From Nitrospirota bacterium (GTDB lineage Bacteria; Nitrospirota; Thermodesulfovibrionia; UBA6902; BMS3Bbin08), in NCBI GenBank assembly GCA_030637135.1, contig DAOVVO010000006.1:1-23543 (forward strand): a stretch of DNA of 23,543 bases, written 5' to 3'. This document shows, in pieces, positions 1 through 7,943 of this stretch. The notes below the pieces were generated by a model that was given only the letters and a program-made list of their open reading frames with translations, was not told the origin of the DNA and did not search any database. A program made the position numbers and the translations under genes. Position 1 is the first letter of the stretch. Each line of letters starts with the position of its first letter.

Positions 1-1640
1 AGGGCAATTACTGTACCACCCCGGCTTTTTACTTCTTCAATATTAGAAAGTATTTTCTCATATACCTTATCATCGGCTGCAAGAACCAGTACGGGCAAAT
101 CATCATCAATAAGAGCAATTGGACCGTGTTTCATCTCTCCGGCAGGATAACCTTCTGCATGAATATAGTATATTTCTTTTAATTTTAATGCCCCCTCAAG
201 AGCTATTGGATAATTTATTGATCTTCCTAAATAAAGAAAATCTTTTACCTGGAAAAACTCTTTGGCGATTTTCAATATATAATTATTCAATTTAAGCACA
301 CTCTCAACCTTCTCAGGTAATAATATTAAATCGTTTAAAAGTTCTTTTGATGCCCTTTTATCAACCACTCCTCTTGCTTTTGCCGCTGCAATTGAAAAAA
401 GATAGAGAGCAACAAGCTGTGAAGTAAATGCCTTGGTTGATGCAACACCTATTTCAGGACCTGAATGTGTAAAAAAAATGCTGTTAGCTTCTCTTGAAGA
501 GGTACTGCCCACTACATTACATATACTCAGGACCTTTGACCCGTATCTCCTGGCTTCCCTTTGAGCCGCAAGTGTATCTGCAGTTTCCCCTGATTGAGTG
601 ATAACTATGGTAAGACTGTCTTTGGGAAAAATAGGATTCCTGTATCTGAATTCAGATGCAATGTCAACTTCTGCAGGAATCCCGGCTATATCCTCAATCA
701 TATACTTACCAACAAGTGCAGCGTGCCAGGAGGTACCGCATGCTACAATAAATATTTTATTCAGTTTCTTAAGCTCGCTTGCCTTTATTGAAAGTTCCTC
801 AAGGTTTACATTTCCTGTTTCCAGTGAAAATCTCCCTCTTATGGTATCCCTAATTGCCCTCGGCTGTTCATATATCTCTTTCAACATAAAGTGCCTGTAA
901 CCACCTTTTTCAGCCATTGTCGGGCTCCACGTAATATTCGTAACCTTTTTCTCCACGGGGTTATTATTAAAATCGGAAATTGAAACACCTTTATGCATAA
1001 TTACAGCCATTTCATCGTTGTCGAGGATTATCACATCACGCGTGAAGCTGAGAAATGCAGGAATATCAGAAGCAATAAAAAATTCTTTATCACCCAGCCC
1101 GATAACAAGAGGGCTATCTTTTCTGACAGCAATGATCTTATCAGGCTCTTTCTCACTTATTATCCCGAGCGCATAAGCTCCTTTGAGATGCTTTACTGTC
1201 TCAAGAGTGGCTTCTTTTATGGTGCGGCCATCACGGGTATAATTGTTGAGAAGATGACATATAACTTCAGTGTCCGTTTCGGAAGTAAAGACATGGCCAT
1301 TTTTTTTAAGCTCTGTCTTAAGCTCAAGATAATTCTCGATAATCCCGTTATGCACAACTACAATACCACCAGCCTTATGCGGATGTGCATTTTCCTCGGA
1401 AGGTTTCCCGTGTGTAGCCCATCTCGTATGTCCAACTCCGAGAAAGCTTTTTAGAGTTTTACTTTTTAAGGAATTATTCAGATCTTTTATCTTGCCGGCA
1501 CAACGCTTAACATCTATGTGACCTTTATTAATAAACGCAACACCGGCAGAATCATACCCCCTGTATTCCAGCTTTTTTAGTCCCTCAATAAGTATTGGAA
1601 GAGCGTTCTGTTTTCCTATGTATCCAATTATCCCGCACAT
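1..1640 (-). CDS. glmS: Glutamine--fructose-6-phosphate aminotransferase (isomerizing), 3' end cut by window edge
   Basis: Makes glucosamine-6-phosphate from fructose-6-phosphate and glutamine in the cytoplasm, the first committed step toward UDP-GlcNAc for peptidoglycan and LPS. Seen: the translation begins MCGIIGYIG, giving the catalytic Cys of an N-terminal (Ntn) glutaminase after Met removal. It continues with EYRGYDSAG, HTRWATHG and HNGIIENY, all standard for the glutaminase half (about residues 1-220). The isomerase half has two SIS domains, with ACGTSWHA and ITQSGETADT in the first and GRSINYPIALEGALKLKE and AEGYPAGEMKHG in the second. About 546 codons are visible of the usual 600-610, so only the C-terminal end (with the isomerase tail) lies outside. 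The start is ATG at 1640; no clear Shine-Dalgarno is seen, only an AT-rich leader. It follows the truncated glmU on the same strand, so the two probably share a transcript. Confidence 0.97.
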   Translation of the reverse strand, partial: MCGIIGYIGKQNALPILIEGLKKLEYRGYDSAGVAFINKGHIDVKRCAGKIKDLNNSLKSKTLKSFLGVGHTRWATHGKPSEENAHPHKAGGIVVVHNGIIENYLELKTELKKNGHVFTSETDTEVICHLLNNYTRDGRTIKEATLETVKHLKGAYALGIISEKEPDKIIAVRKDSPLVIGLGDKEFFIASDIPAFLSFTRDVIILDNDEMAVIMHKGVSISDFNNNPVEKKVTNITWSPTMAEKGGYRHFMLKEIYEQPRAIRDTIRGRFSLETGNVNLEELSIKASELKKLNKIFIVACGTSWHAALVGKYMIEDIAGIPAEVDIASEFRYRNPIFPKDSLTIVITQSGETADTLAAQREARRYGSKVLSICNVVGSTSSREANSIFFTHSGPEIGVASTKAFTSQLVALYLFSIAAAKARGVVDKRASKELLNDLILLPEKVESVLKLNNYILKIAKEFFQVKDFLYLGRSINYPIALEGALKLKEIYYIHAEGYPAGEMKHGPIALIDDDLPVLVLAADDKVYEKILSNIEEVKSRGGTVIA

Positions 1641-1745
1641 ATTCTAATATTATAAGAGTTTGGATAGGAAAGTTGAAAATAAAATCATTTTCATTTCAAG
1701 TTTCACAATAATTTTTTCTTGCGTTTTACTCTCAATATTTATCTT

Positions 1746-1867
1746 TTAATACGTATGCCCCATGTCTACATCATTCTCGATTATCGCATTTCCTATGCAC
1801 GTGAGGTGTAATGCCCTGGTATTATCTTCTATAACCGCTTTGAAGCTCGACTAAATTCCCTATTCTC
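1746..1867 (-). pseudogene. Degenerate remnant of the GlmU acetyltransferase domain
   Basis: Just past the point where the glmU frame loses family similarity, the lost GlmU sequence can still be read in other frames. Skipping one base near 1864 gives IGNLVEL, and skipping another at 1842 continues as KAVIEDNTRALHLTCIGNAI and on to a TAA at 1746-1748. This lines up with the conserved GlmU stretch of the form GNFVELKKS..G.KA.HLTYIGDAEIG, which holds the catalytic His of the acetyltransferase. Everything after this (roughly the last 90-100 residues of a normal GlmU) is missing; only about 105 bp separates the stop from the glmS start. I read it as two +1 frameshifts plus a deletion. One or both shifts could be sequencing errors, but these would not explain the missing tail. 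Confidence 0.8.
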
Positions 1868-2893
1868 CACATTTCGGTCAACAATGCTGTTCGCTCTGAC
1901 CTGTGTAAAAGGTCCGACAGTTGACGTCTCCTTAATCCTGCTGTCTTCAATTATAGAACAGTCTTTGACCAAAACCCCATTGCCAATAATACTGTTTGAT
2001 ATCCTGACCCCCGGATATATAATACAGTTTTTCCCTATTGTGGTATTTCCTTCAAGGCAGGTATTTGGATAAATGATAGTATCTTTTCCAATAGATACTG
2101 AATGGTGTACGATTGATGCTTCAGGAGCAATAAAAGTAACACCTTTCTTCATCCAGTGTGAGATAAACCTGTTGTTTAAAATCTTTGACACCTGATATAA
2201 TTCTGCCCTCGTATTTATGCCCCTTACCTCCTCAGGCGGACAGCTATAGGCATTTACTTTCTCCCCCCTTTTGGATGCAATCTCAACAATGTCGGTAAGA
2301 TAATATTCACCTGAAGAGATGTGCTTTCTAAGCTTGTTGAGATCACGCAAGATATTATGTTCTATGGCGTAAACTCCTCCATTTAATTCCTTTACCCCTC
2401 TATCTTTAAAAGTTGCGTGTTTTTCTTCAACAATACTCATGACCTTACTGTTACTGTTACGTAAAACCCTGCCATAGCCTGATACCGAATCATCAATAAA
2501 AGAAAGAAATGAAAGAGCATTGTTATTTCGTTTATGTTTTTGCAAAAGAGATTTCAACGTCTTTGCAGTAATAAGTGGAGAATCCCCGTTAAGGACAACA
2601 ATCGTAGTGTCACTATATTCTTTTAGAACGTTTTTTGCCACTGCAAGGGCATTACCAGTCCCGAGAAGTTTCCTCTGAGTAACAAAAAAAACAGTCTTAT
2701 TGTTTATGTGTTTTCTTATCTCCTGAGCTTCGTTACTGATCACTATTATAAGCTTCTGGGGATTCAAGGCCTTGACAGCATCAATACTATACTGAAGTAC
2801 GGGTTTTCCTGAAACTTCATGGAGAACTTTTGGTTTGAGGGATTTCATCCGTTTACCGCGACCTGCTGCAAGTATAACTGCGCAAAATTTCAT
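1829..2893 (-). CDS. glmU: UDP-GlcNAc pyrophosphorylase, truncated GlmU lacking the acetyltransferase active site
   Basis: Normal GlmU is bifunctional: the C-terminal left-handed beta-helix acetylates glucosamine-1-phosphate and the N-terminal Rossmann domain couples GlcNAc-1-P to UTP. Seen: the pyrophosphorylase domain is complete (about residues 1-230), with LAAGRGKRMKS at 8-18 as nucleotide loop, GTGNA at 78-82 and the metal-binding Asp of NGDSP at 104. Hexapeptide repeats start near residue 250 and run to VGPFTQVRANSIVD. From residue 345 the frame reads REFSRASKRL and stops at 354 residues, against about 450-460 in the family, so the acetyltransferase His/Tyr/Asn and CoA-binding residues are absent. 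The protein can plausibly still make UDP-GlcNAc from GlcNAc-1-P, if trimer formation tolerates the shortened helix. The acetyltransferase step must then be done by another protein. There is no clear Shine-Dalgarno before the ATG. Confidence 0.93.
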   Translation of the reverse strand: MKFCAVILAAGRGKRMKSLKPKVLHEVSGKPVLQYSIDAVKALNPQKLIIVISNEAQEIRKHINNKTVFFVTQRKLLGTGNALAVAKNVLKEYSDTTIVVLNGDSPLITAKTLKSLLQKHKRNNNALSFLSFIDDSVSGYGRVLRNSNSKVMSIVEEKHATFKDRGVKELNGGVYAIEHNILRDLNKLRKHISSGEYYLTDIVEIASKRGEKVNAYSCPPEEVRGINTRAELYQVSKILNNRFISHWMKKGVTFIAPEASIVHHSVSIGKDTIIYPNTCLEGNTTIGKNCIIYPGVRISNSIIGNGVLVKDCSIIEDSRIKETSTVGPFTQVRANSIVDRNVENREFSRASKRL

Positions 2894-3005
2894 TTTTAAA
2901 ATTCTTTTTTCTGGAGGTATTTCTTCATCTGAGAGGTCTTAACTCCTCATGAGTAAAAAAACATACACATGGGTAAACTCTTGTTGTACGTTTTATTATT
3001 TTTAT

Positions 3006-3035
3006 ATGATAATGGTTTTTAAACGGTTATTGCAA
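3006..3035 (-). promoter_or_regulatory. Candidate sigma-70-type promoter for glmU-glmS
   Basis: On the minus strand, TTGCAA (3030-3035) and TATCAT (3006-3011, five of six matches to TATAAT) are separated by 18 bp, placing transcription start about 105 bp before the glmU ATG. The 165-bp gap between gmhA and glmU is otherwise empty, so a promoter here is reasonable. Based on motif reading only. Confidence 0.4.
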
Positions 3036-3058
3036 TGAAAGATCAGGAGTGGTTTTTG

Positions 3059-3643
3059 CTATCTTTTTCTATGAGCTTCAAAAAGTATTTCCTCTACCAT
3101 CTGACAGAGAACATGCCCAAGTGTAATGTGGGTTTCTTGTATTCGTGGCGTGTTACTGGATTTGACAGTAAACGCGTAGTCAGCCTTTGACGCCAATTTG
3201 CCGCCCTTTGCCCCGGTAAATATTATTATCTTTAATTTTTTCTTTTTCGCTGCATCAACTGCCTTTAAAACATTAACAGAATCCCCACTTGTACTGATAG
3301 CAATCACCACATCACCTTCCAGCGCAAGGGCCTTAATCTGACGTGCAAAAATCTCTGAAAAACCATAGTCATTCGCGATTGACGTCAGAACAGCAGTATC
3401 TGTATTAAGAGCTATAGCAGGAAGGCCGGGACGTTCTTTCTTGAACCTGTTTACAAATTCGCCCGCAATATGCGATGCATCCGCAGCACTTCCTCCGTTA
3501 CCAAAAAGGACAAGTTTATTCCCCCTGTTAAATGCATCAGACAGGAGTTTAGATACCTCAGCTATCATATCAACATTTTCTTTAATAAACTCCAGTTTAA
3601 CGGATGCACTCTCTTCGAAAGCTTTTTTAATTTTCTCTTTCAT
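3059..3643 (-). CDS. gmhA: Sedoheptulose-7-phosphate isomerase (phosphoheptose isomerase)
   Basis: Converts sedoheptulose-7-phosphate to D-glycero-D-manno-heptose-7-phosphate, the first step of ADP-heptose synthesis for the LPS inner core; cytoplasmic. Seen: a single SIS domain of 194 residues, the family length. GNGGSAADASH (48-58) is the sugar-phosphate loop, followed by E62. STSGDS (117-122) is the phosphate-binding loop. TPRIQETHI (165-173) supplies the Gln/His that with His58 and Glu62 match the GmhA metal site. The RIQE.HI motif favours GmhA over the related DnaA-binding protein DiaA, though DiaA cannot be excluded by eye. It is the last gene of the argH-lipoprotein-gmhA run, 38 bp after the lipoprotein stop. 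No other heptose gene is in the window. Confidence 0.88.
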   Translation of the reverse strand: MKEKIKKAFEESASVKLEFIKENVDMIAEVSKLLSDAFNRGNKLVLFGNGGSAADASHIAGEFVNRFKKERPGLPAIALNTDTAVLTSIANDYGFSEIFARQIKALALEGDVVIAISTSGDSVNVLKAVDAAKKKKLKIIIFTGAKGGKLASKADYAFTVKSSNTPRIQETHITLGHVLCQMVEEILFEAHRKR

Positions 3644-3681
3644 GGTATTGATGAATTTTCAGTCAGTAAATGTTCCCAGAT

Positions 3682-4464
3682 TCAGGGTCGATAGATTTCT
3701 GTTACTACCTCAATTTCCTGAGAAGGTGGTCCCTCTGCTTCTGCTACAGCAGTGACTCTATAATAATATTTCTTCGATACCTCAATGTTTCTGTCTGTAA
3801 ACACAGGGGTAACAGACTCACCAATAGGGAAAAAATAATCCCCCACGGAGCGGTAAATTTTGTAAAAATTTATATTCTGTCCTTTTAATTCATCCCATGT
3901 GAGGACTATGCTTTTAAGTGTATAAACCGCTAAAAGCCCGGTTGGTGCATCGGGTACAACTATCACTTCTTCAGGTTCTGGTTTTAATCCCTCTACAAAA
4001 ACAGTATTGGAATCTTTACCCATTCGGTTATTTTTATCCATAACAACTATTTTATACAGGTATGATTGCGCCTTTATCGCTTTTTTATCAAGATATTCAA
4101 AGTTTTCTTGCTTATCAGGAACAACAAAATCAAGTGATCTGAACTGACATTCGCATTCTTCCATGGTTTCCCCTTCATAAATCTTCGCCCTGAAAATCAC
4201 AAAACCTTTAAGAGCCTTTTCAGGGAAACTTTTCTCATCAGGCAATCCCCATGTGAGATAAATATTTTCGTCTTTTATTGTTGCCTCAAGATCCTTTACC
4301 ACCCCTACTTCTTTGTATGGCTCTAATGCTACAGGGTCTCCCCTTCTGCCGCAGGCAGCAATAAAAGTAAAAAACAAAAAAGAAGACAGAAGAATTAATC
4401 TCTTACGTCTTAAAGAGCGTTGAACACTGTTCTTATCGGGTAAACCGTTTGATACTAAGTTCAT
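3682..4464 (-). CDS. Lipoprotein with two fibronectin type III-like domains
   Basis: Function unknown. Seen: a charged N-terminus (RSLRRKR), a hydrophobic run and the lipobox FIAAC with Cys38, indicating export and lipid attachment. The lipoprotein signal sits unusually far in, so part of the first 20 residues may not be signal. Two Fn3-like sandwiches follow, roughly residues 55-155 and 165-258. The first has IYLTWGLPDEK, YLDKKAIKAQSYLYKIVVMD and the second has GLLAVYTLKSIVLTWDEL, KIYRSVG and KKYYYRVTAVAEAEGPPS, all typical Fn3 strands. GRRGDP after the Cys resembles the LptM-like 'CGxKGDP' start of small lipoproteins found next to argH in other Gram-negatives. The ATG lies 3 bp after the argH stop with GGGAG 7 bp upstream, so it is co-translated with argH. 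Confidence 0.8.
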   Translation of the reverse strand: MNLVSNGLPDKNSVQRSLRRKRLILLSSFLFFTFIAACGRRGDPVALEPYKEVGVVKDLEATIKDENIYLTWGLPDEKSFPEKALKGFVIFRAKIYEGETMEECECQFRSLDFVVPDKQENFEYLDKKAIKAQSYLYKIVVMDKNNRMGKDSNTVFVEGLKPEPEEVIVVPDAPTGLLAVYTLKSIVLTWDELKGQNINFYKIYRSVGDYFFPIGESVTPVFTDRNIEVSKKYYYRVTAVAEAEGPPSQEIEVVTEIYRP

Positions 4465-4467
4465 GCC

Positions 4468-5838
4468 TCATCTCCCGGTTTTAATTTGTTTTATCCGATT
4501 CATAACTCTTCTTTTCGCCGTCCCTCCATAAGATTTTTTTTTGTTAATTGATGATTCTACCGAAAGATAATCAAAAACGTCTTTATCTATTATTTTTGAA
4601 AATTTCTTGAATTCTTTCAAGTTCAAATCCATCAAAGACTTTTTCTTTTCAAAACAATGTTTAACTATTCTGCCCGTAATGTTATGTGACTCTCTGAAAG
4701 GTACCCCTTTTCTTGCAAGATATTCCGCAAGATCTGTGGCAGTTGAATACCCTTCAAGAGCGGCTTTCAACATTACTTTTTTATTAAACTTAATTTTTGG
4801 CATTACTTCTGTGAGCACAGCGGTACACGCTTTTACCGTATCAACTGTGTCAAATAAAGGCACTTTATCCTCCTGCAAGTCTCTGTTATATGCAAGTGGA
4901 AGTCCTTTTAAAATAACCAGCAAAGCCATGAGATGTCCAAACACCCTGCCGGCTTTTCCACGTATAAGTTCCGGAACATCAGGATTTTTTTTCTGAGGCA
5001 TTATACTGGAGCCGGTTGAATATGCATCGGGCAACTCAATAAAGCCAAACTCTGCACTGCTCCACAGCACAAGTTCTTCCGAAAATCGAGAAAGATGTAC
5101 CATGAATAAACTTGCTGCAGAAAGAAACTCTATCACAAAATCCCTGTCTGATACAGCGTCTATACTGTTATTTGATATCGAAGAAAATTTTAGGAGACGA
5201 GCAGTATACTTCCTGTTAATCGGCAGTGTAGTACCTGCCAAAGCACCTGACCCGAGAGGCAATACATTCACTCTTTCCAAGCAATCCTTGAGTCTCTCTC
5301 TATCACGCTCAAACATCTCAAAGTATGCAAGCACATGATGGGAAAGGAGCACTGGCTGTGCCTTTTGTAGGTGTGTATAGCCCGGCATAATTATATCTAT
5401 ATTTTTTTCAGCAAGCTTTACAAGGACTGTCTGCAGCAGTTTAATTAGTTTTTGTATTTCCTCTATTTCGTTTCTAAGGAAGAGTCTAAGATCAACAGCG
5501 ACCTGGTCATTACGGCTCCTTGCAGTGTGGAGTTTTCCTCCGGTCCTTCCAATCTCTTTCACGAGTGCATACTCTATGTTCATATGGATATCTTCCAGAT
5601 CATCTCTGAACTGAAATTTCCCCTTTTGAATGTTCCGTTTGATTTTCTCAAGGGCACGAATAATTGAATCAGTATCTTTTGACGTTATAATGTTCTGTTT
5701 TTTTAACATCTTTACATGAGCCAGGGAACCCTCAATGTCATATTTCCATAAACGTCTATCAAATGGGATAGACGATGTAAAAGTCTCCACAGTCTTCGCC
5801 GTCCTTTCTCTAAATCTGCCTGCCCAGGGTTTTTTCAT
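4468..5838 (-). CDS. argH: Argininosuccinate lyase
   Basis: Splits argininosuccinate into arginine and fumarate, the last step of arginine synthesis; cytoplasmic homotetramer. Seen: the fumarase/aspartase superfamily signature GSSIMPQKKNPDVPE with the catalytic Ser loop, GGKLHTARSRNDQVAVDLRL (ArgH substrate loop) and GYTHLQKAQPVLLSHH with the conserved Thr-His. I chose ATG 5838 because MKKPWAGRF is the usual ArgH N-terminus, giving 456 residues. An in-frame TTG at 5859 would add seven hydrophobic residues with no family support. The only strong Shine-Dalgarno-like GGAGG (5860-5864) is directly against that TTG and 21 bp from the ATG, an awkward spacing. First gene of the run argH-lipoprotein-gmhA. 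Confidence 0.95.
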   Translation of the reverse strand: MKKPWAGRFRERTAKTVETFTSSIPFDRRLWKYDIEGSLAHVKMLKKQNIITSKDTDSIIRALEKIKRNIQKGKFQFRDDLEDIHMNIEYALVKEIGRTGGKLHTARSRNDQVAVDLRLFLRNEIEEIQKLIKLLQTVLVKLAEKNIDIIMPGYTHLQKAQPVLLSHHVLAYFEMFERDRERLKDCLERVNVLPLGSGALAGTTLPINRKYTARLLKFSSISNNSIDAVSDRDFVIEFLSAASLFMVHLSRFSEELVLWSSAEFGFIELPDAYSTGSSIMPQKKNPDVPELIRGKAGRVFGHLMALLVILKGLPLAYNRDLQEDKVPLFDTVDTVKACTAVLTEVMPKIKFNKKVMLKAALEGYSTATDLAEYLARKGVPFRESHNITGRIVKHCFEKKKSLMDLNLKEFKKFSKIIDKDVFDYLSVESSINKKKSYGGTAKRRVMNRIKQIKTGR

Positions 5839-6082
5839 GATAAATAAGAATAAAACCAACCTCCATATGTAGTCAAGTATTTACTAAAAGAAGCGACATC
5901 CTTAAAAATCTAAAATAATGAAATAGTTTTGCGAGGAGACGATTAAAACTCCTGCATAAGGTAGAGTATTTTAATAAAAAAAATTTTATCCTTTTGAGTT
6001 AAAAAAATACAGCATAAAAACTTATTTGTCAAAGAGGATTTTTCTTTTTTTATAATTCATTTCACAACAAATGTGAGCATTG

Positions 6083-6133
6083 TTATAAAACAATACATAT
6101 CAGGCTGCAACTGAAAAATCCTTATAAAACAAT
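6083..6133. repeat. 12-bp direct repeat TTATAAAACAAT
   Basis: Identical 12-bp copies lie at 6083-6094 and 6122-6133, start to start 39 bp. The first copy forms the right half of the ATTGTT/AACAAT hairpin. In such AT-rich DNA a chance repeat is possible; if functional it might be a protein-binding pair in the lptC upstream region. Confidence 0.35.
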
Positions 6134-6197
6134 GGTTCCCTAAAGGTATTTTTTAGAAAACATAAGTTTATATTTTCTTGTGTTGTATCCATAACTC

Positions 6198-6226
6198 TTT
6201 ACAAGGTGTACCCATTGTGATAGACT
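6198..6226 (+). promoter_or_regulatory. Possible promoter of the lptC-lptA-lptB-rpoN operon
   Basis: TTTACA (6198-6203) and TAGACT (6221-6226) with a 17-bp spacer stand 30 bp before the lptC ATG, which has GGAG at 6242-6245. The -10 box is weak, so this is tentative. Confidence 0.3.
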
Positions 6227-6255
6227 TAAAATAGAATATTTGGAGATAATTTTAT

Positions 6256-6771
6256 ATGAAAAACAAAGTACTTGCATTAGTATTAGCAACCCTAGCAATT
6301 GCAATCCTCATTCTCATCAGCTATAAAGAAAATGGAATAAAAACATATCCCGTATATAAAACATCATCTATGCGTGGATTTCGTGTAACACATAAAAAGG
6401 ATAATGAAATTAAATGGGAACTTGTTTCTGAAAATGCAACATTCCCTGAAGGGAATAAAGCCGTCATCCTCAGAAACCTATTAATAAGGATACATGATAA
6501 ATATGATATTATCTTAACAGGGGGGAGCGGTGTATATAATATCAAGGATAAAAATCTCACTATTAACAAGCCTGTAGAAATAGACATAAAAGGGGATAAA
6601 CTCACTACAGATTCACTAACATGGAACGGAGAAAAAGAATTAATCACTACTAAAGATATGGTTGCATTCAAAGGGAAAAACTTCTTCATTGAAGGTACAG
6701 GATTAGTTGCAAAAGTAAGAAATCAGCAAATAAGAATACTTGACAATGTCACAGGCATTTTCTACCGTTAG
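6256..6771 (+). CDS. lptC: LPS export ABC transporter periplasmic protein LptC
   Basis: LptC is a bitopic inner-membrane protein that passes lipopolysaccharide from the LptB2FG transporter to LptA. Seen: one N-terminal membrane anchor (about residues 5-23), then a beta-rich periplasmic domain with the recurring pattern of LptC/OstA repeats, including ELVSENATFPEGNKAVILRN, GGSGVYNIKDKNLTI and TDSLTWNGEKELITTKDMVAFKG. Length 171 is close to the family norm of about 190. Primary similarity in this family is low, so the call rests on topology, the repeat pattern and its place directly before lptA and lptB. GGAG lies 10 bp upstream of the ATG. lptA begins inside it. Confidence 0.85.
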   Translation: MKNKVLALVLATLAIAILILISYKENGIKTYPVYKTSSMRGFRVTHKKDNEIKWELVSENATFPEGNKAVILRNLLIRIHDKYDIILTGGSGVYNIKDKNLTINKPVEIDIKGDKLTTDSLTWNGEKELITTKDMVAFKGKNFFIEGTGLVAKVRNQQIRILDNVTGIFYR

Positions 6772-7240
6772 TAAAATTTCAATAATCACTTCACTATTCA
6801 TTGGTACGTTTATTGCCAATGCAATGCCTGCAGAAGAAAAACCTATAGTAATAACCTCTGAAACACTCATTGCTGACAATAAAAAAAATATCGTGATTTT
6901 TGAAGGCAAGGTAACAGCCAAAAATGAAGATATAACAATTTATTCGGATAAGATGGAGGTTTTTTATAATAATTCTTTAGGAAAAATTACAAGGATACAT
7001 GCATCCGGAAATGTAAAAGCATTCAAAAATGAACGCATCATTTTTTCAAAAGAAGCAATCTATATCGGAGACGAGGAAAAAATTGTTTTTACGGGGAAAC
7101 CCAAGGCTGTTGATGGAGGAAACGTAATTACCGGCACGGAAATAACTTATTTTATTAAAAAGAACCGTACCATGGTGAAGGGCGGTCGGGTGGTTTTAAA
7201 AAAAGGGCAAGGAATAAGAAATGCATTCTCTCCAAATTAG
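6746..7240 (+). CDS. lptA: LPS transport periplasmic protein LptA (OstA-like)
   Basis: LptA polymerises into the beta-jellyroll bridge that carries LPS across the periplasm to the outer membrane. Seen: a signal peptide with hydrophobic core ISIITSLFIGTFIANA, likely cleaved near ANA or AMPA, then an OstA domain with ITSETLIADNKKNIVIFEGKV, ITIYSDKMEVFY, IHASGNVKAF and ITGTEITYFIKKNRTMVKGG, the alternating 'D......F.G.V' pattern of the family. I chose ATG 6746 rather than the TTG two codons earlier; either way it overlaps lptC by about 25 bp, so translation is probably coupled. Length about 164 residues is normal. The 3' end overlaps lptB. Confidence 0.87.
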   Translation: MSQAFSTVSKISIITSLFIGTFIANAMPAEEKPIVITSETLIADNKKNIVIFEGKVTAKNEDITIYSDKMEVFYNNSLGKITRIHASGNVKAFKNERIIFSKEAIYIGDEEKIVFTGKPKAVDGGNVITGTEITYFIKKNRTMVKGGRVVLKKGQGIRNAFSPN

Positions 7241-7943
7241 AGAACTTAAAAAAAGTTATAATGGAAAAACTGTCGTAAAGGGTATAAATTTACACATAAG
7301 ATCTGGAGAAATAGTAGGCCTTCTCGGCCCAAACGGCGCGGGCAAAACCACAACGTTTTATATCATACTTGGACTTATAAATCCGGATATGGGTACAATA
7401 TCCCTTGACGGAGAAAATCTCAACAACTCTCCCCTCTATAAACGCGCTCAAAAAGGGATCGGATACCTCCCGCAAGAACCATCAATCTTCAGAAAATTAA
7501 GTGTCGAAGACAACATAAAAGCAGTGCTTGAAATAGCTTATGTTAAGAAGGATGATATACAAGAAAAACTACAAAATATACTTGAAGAATTTAAACTTGT
7601 TCATCTTGCCAAAAGACAGGGGCATCAGTTATCAGGAGGAGAACGACGAAAAGTAGAGATAGCAAGAGCTATAGCCGTAAATCCTTTCTTTATACTGCTT
7701 GATGAGCCCTTTGCAGGGATAGACCCTCTCTCCGTTATAGAATTAAAAAAAACTATAGAACAGCTCAGGGATAAAGGGATTGGACTCATAATTACTGATC
7801 ACAATGTAAGAGAAACACTTTCAATAACAGACAGAGCTTATATCATAAGTGAGGGGCATATATTTGCACACGGTGCTCCCCGTGAACTGGTTTCTGACAT
7901 ACGCGTAAGAAGAACATATCTCGGAGAGGATTTTACGCTATAA
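7221..7943 (+). CDS. lptB: LPS export ABC transporter ATP-binding protein LptB
   Basis: Cytoplasmic ATPase of the LptB2FG complex that extracts LPS from the inner membrane. Seen in 240 residues: Walker A GPNGAGKT (36-43), Q-loop Gln85 in YLPQEPSIF, ABC signature LSGGERRKVEIARA (137-150), Walker B FILLDEP (157-163) followed by FAGIDP, and the switch His194 in TDHNVRE. The combination of YLPQEPSIFRKLSVEDN and FAGIDPLSV is typical of LptB. It overlaps lptA by 20 bp, and its stop shares a base with the rpoN start (TAATG). The membrane partners LptF and LptG are not in the window. Confidence 0.96.
   Translation: MHSLQIRELKKSYNGKTVVKGINLHIRSGEIVGLLGPNGAGKTTTFYIILGLINPDMGTISLDGENLNNSPLYKRAQKGIGYLPQEPSIFRKLSVEDNIKAVLEIAYVKKDDIQEKLQNILEEFKLVHLAKRQGHQLSGGERRKVEIARAIAVNPFFILLDEPFAGIDPLSVIELKKTIEQLRDKGIGLIITDHNVRETLSITDRAYIISEGHIFAHGAPRELVSDIRVRRTYLGEDFTL

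Larger units (their letters stand above)
5839..6255. other. AT-rich divergent intergenic region between argH and lptC
   Basis: About 415 bp with no credible coding sequence; it must contain the start signals for the leftward argH unit and the rightward lptC unit. Visible: a small perfect hairpin ATTGTT-ATAA-AACAAT at 6079-6094, a 12-bp direct repeat (listed separately) and a weak lptC promoter. No tRNA or riboswitch-like structure is recognised. Confidence 0.6.

Noticed and set aside
993..1454. 153-codon plus-strand open frame opposite glmS
   Set aside because: It lies fully inside the antisense of a well-conserved gene and its product has no recognisable domain or start signal.
1829..1867. 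Programmed +1 frameshifting to make full-length GlmU
   Set aside because: Two shifts would be needed and the restored frame still stops at 1746, well short of a complete protein.
5839..5877. TTGACT before argH as a -35 box
   Set aside because: The matching -10 position would put transcription start at or beyond the argH ATG, and the Shine-Dalgarno-like GGAGG would not be transcribed.
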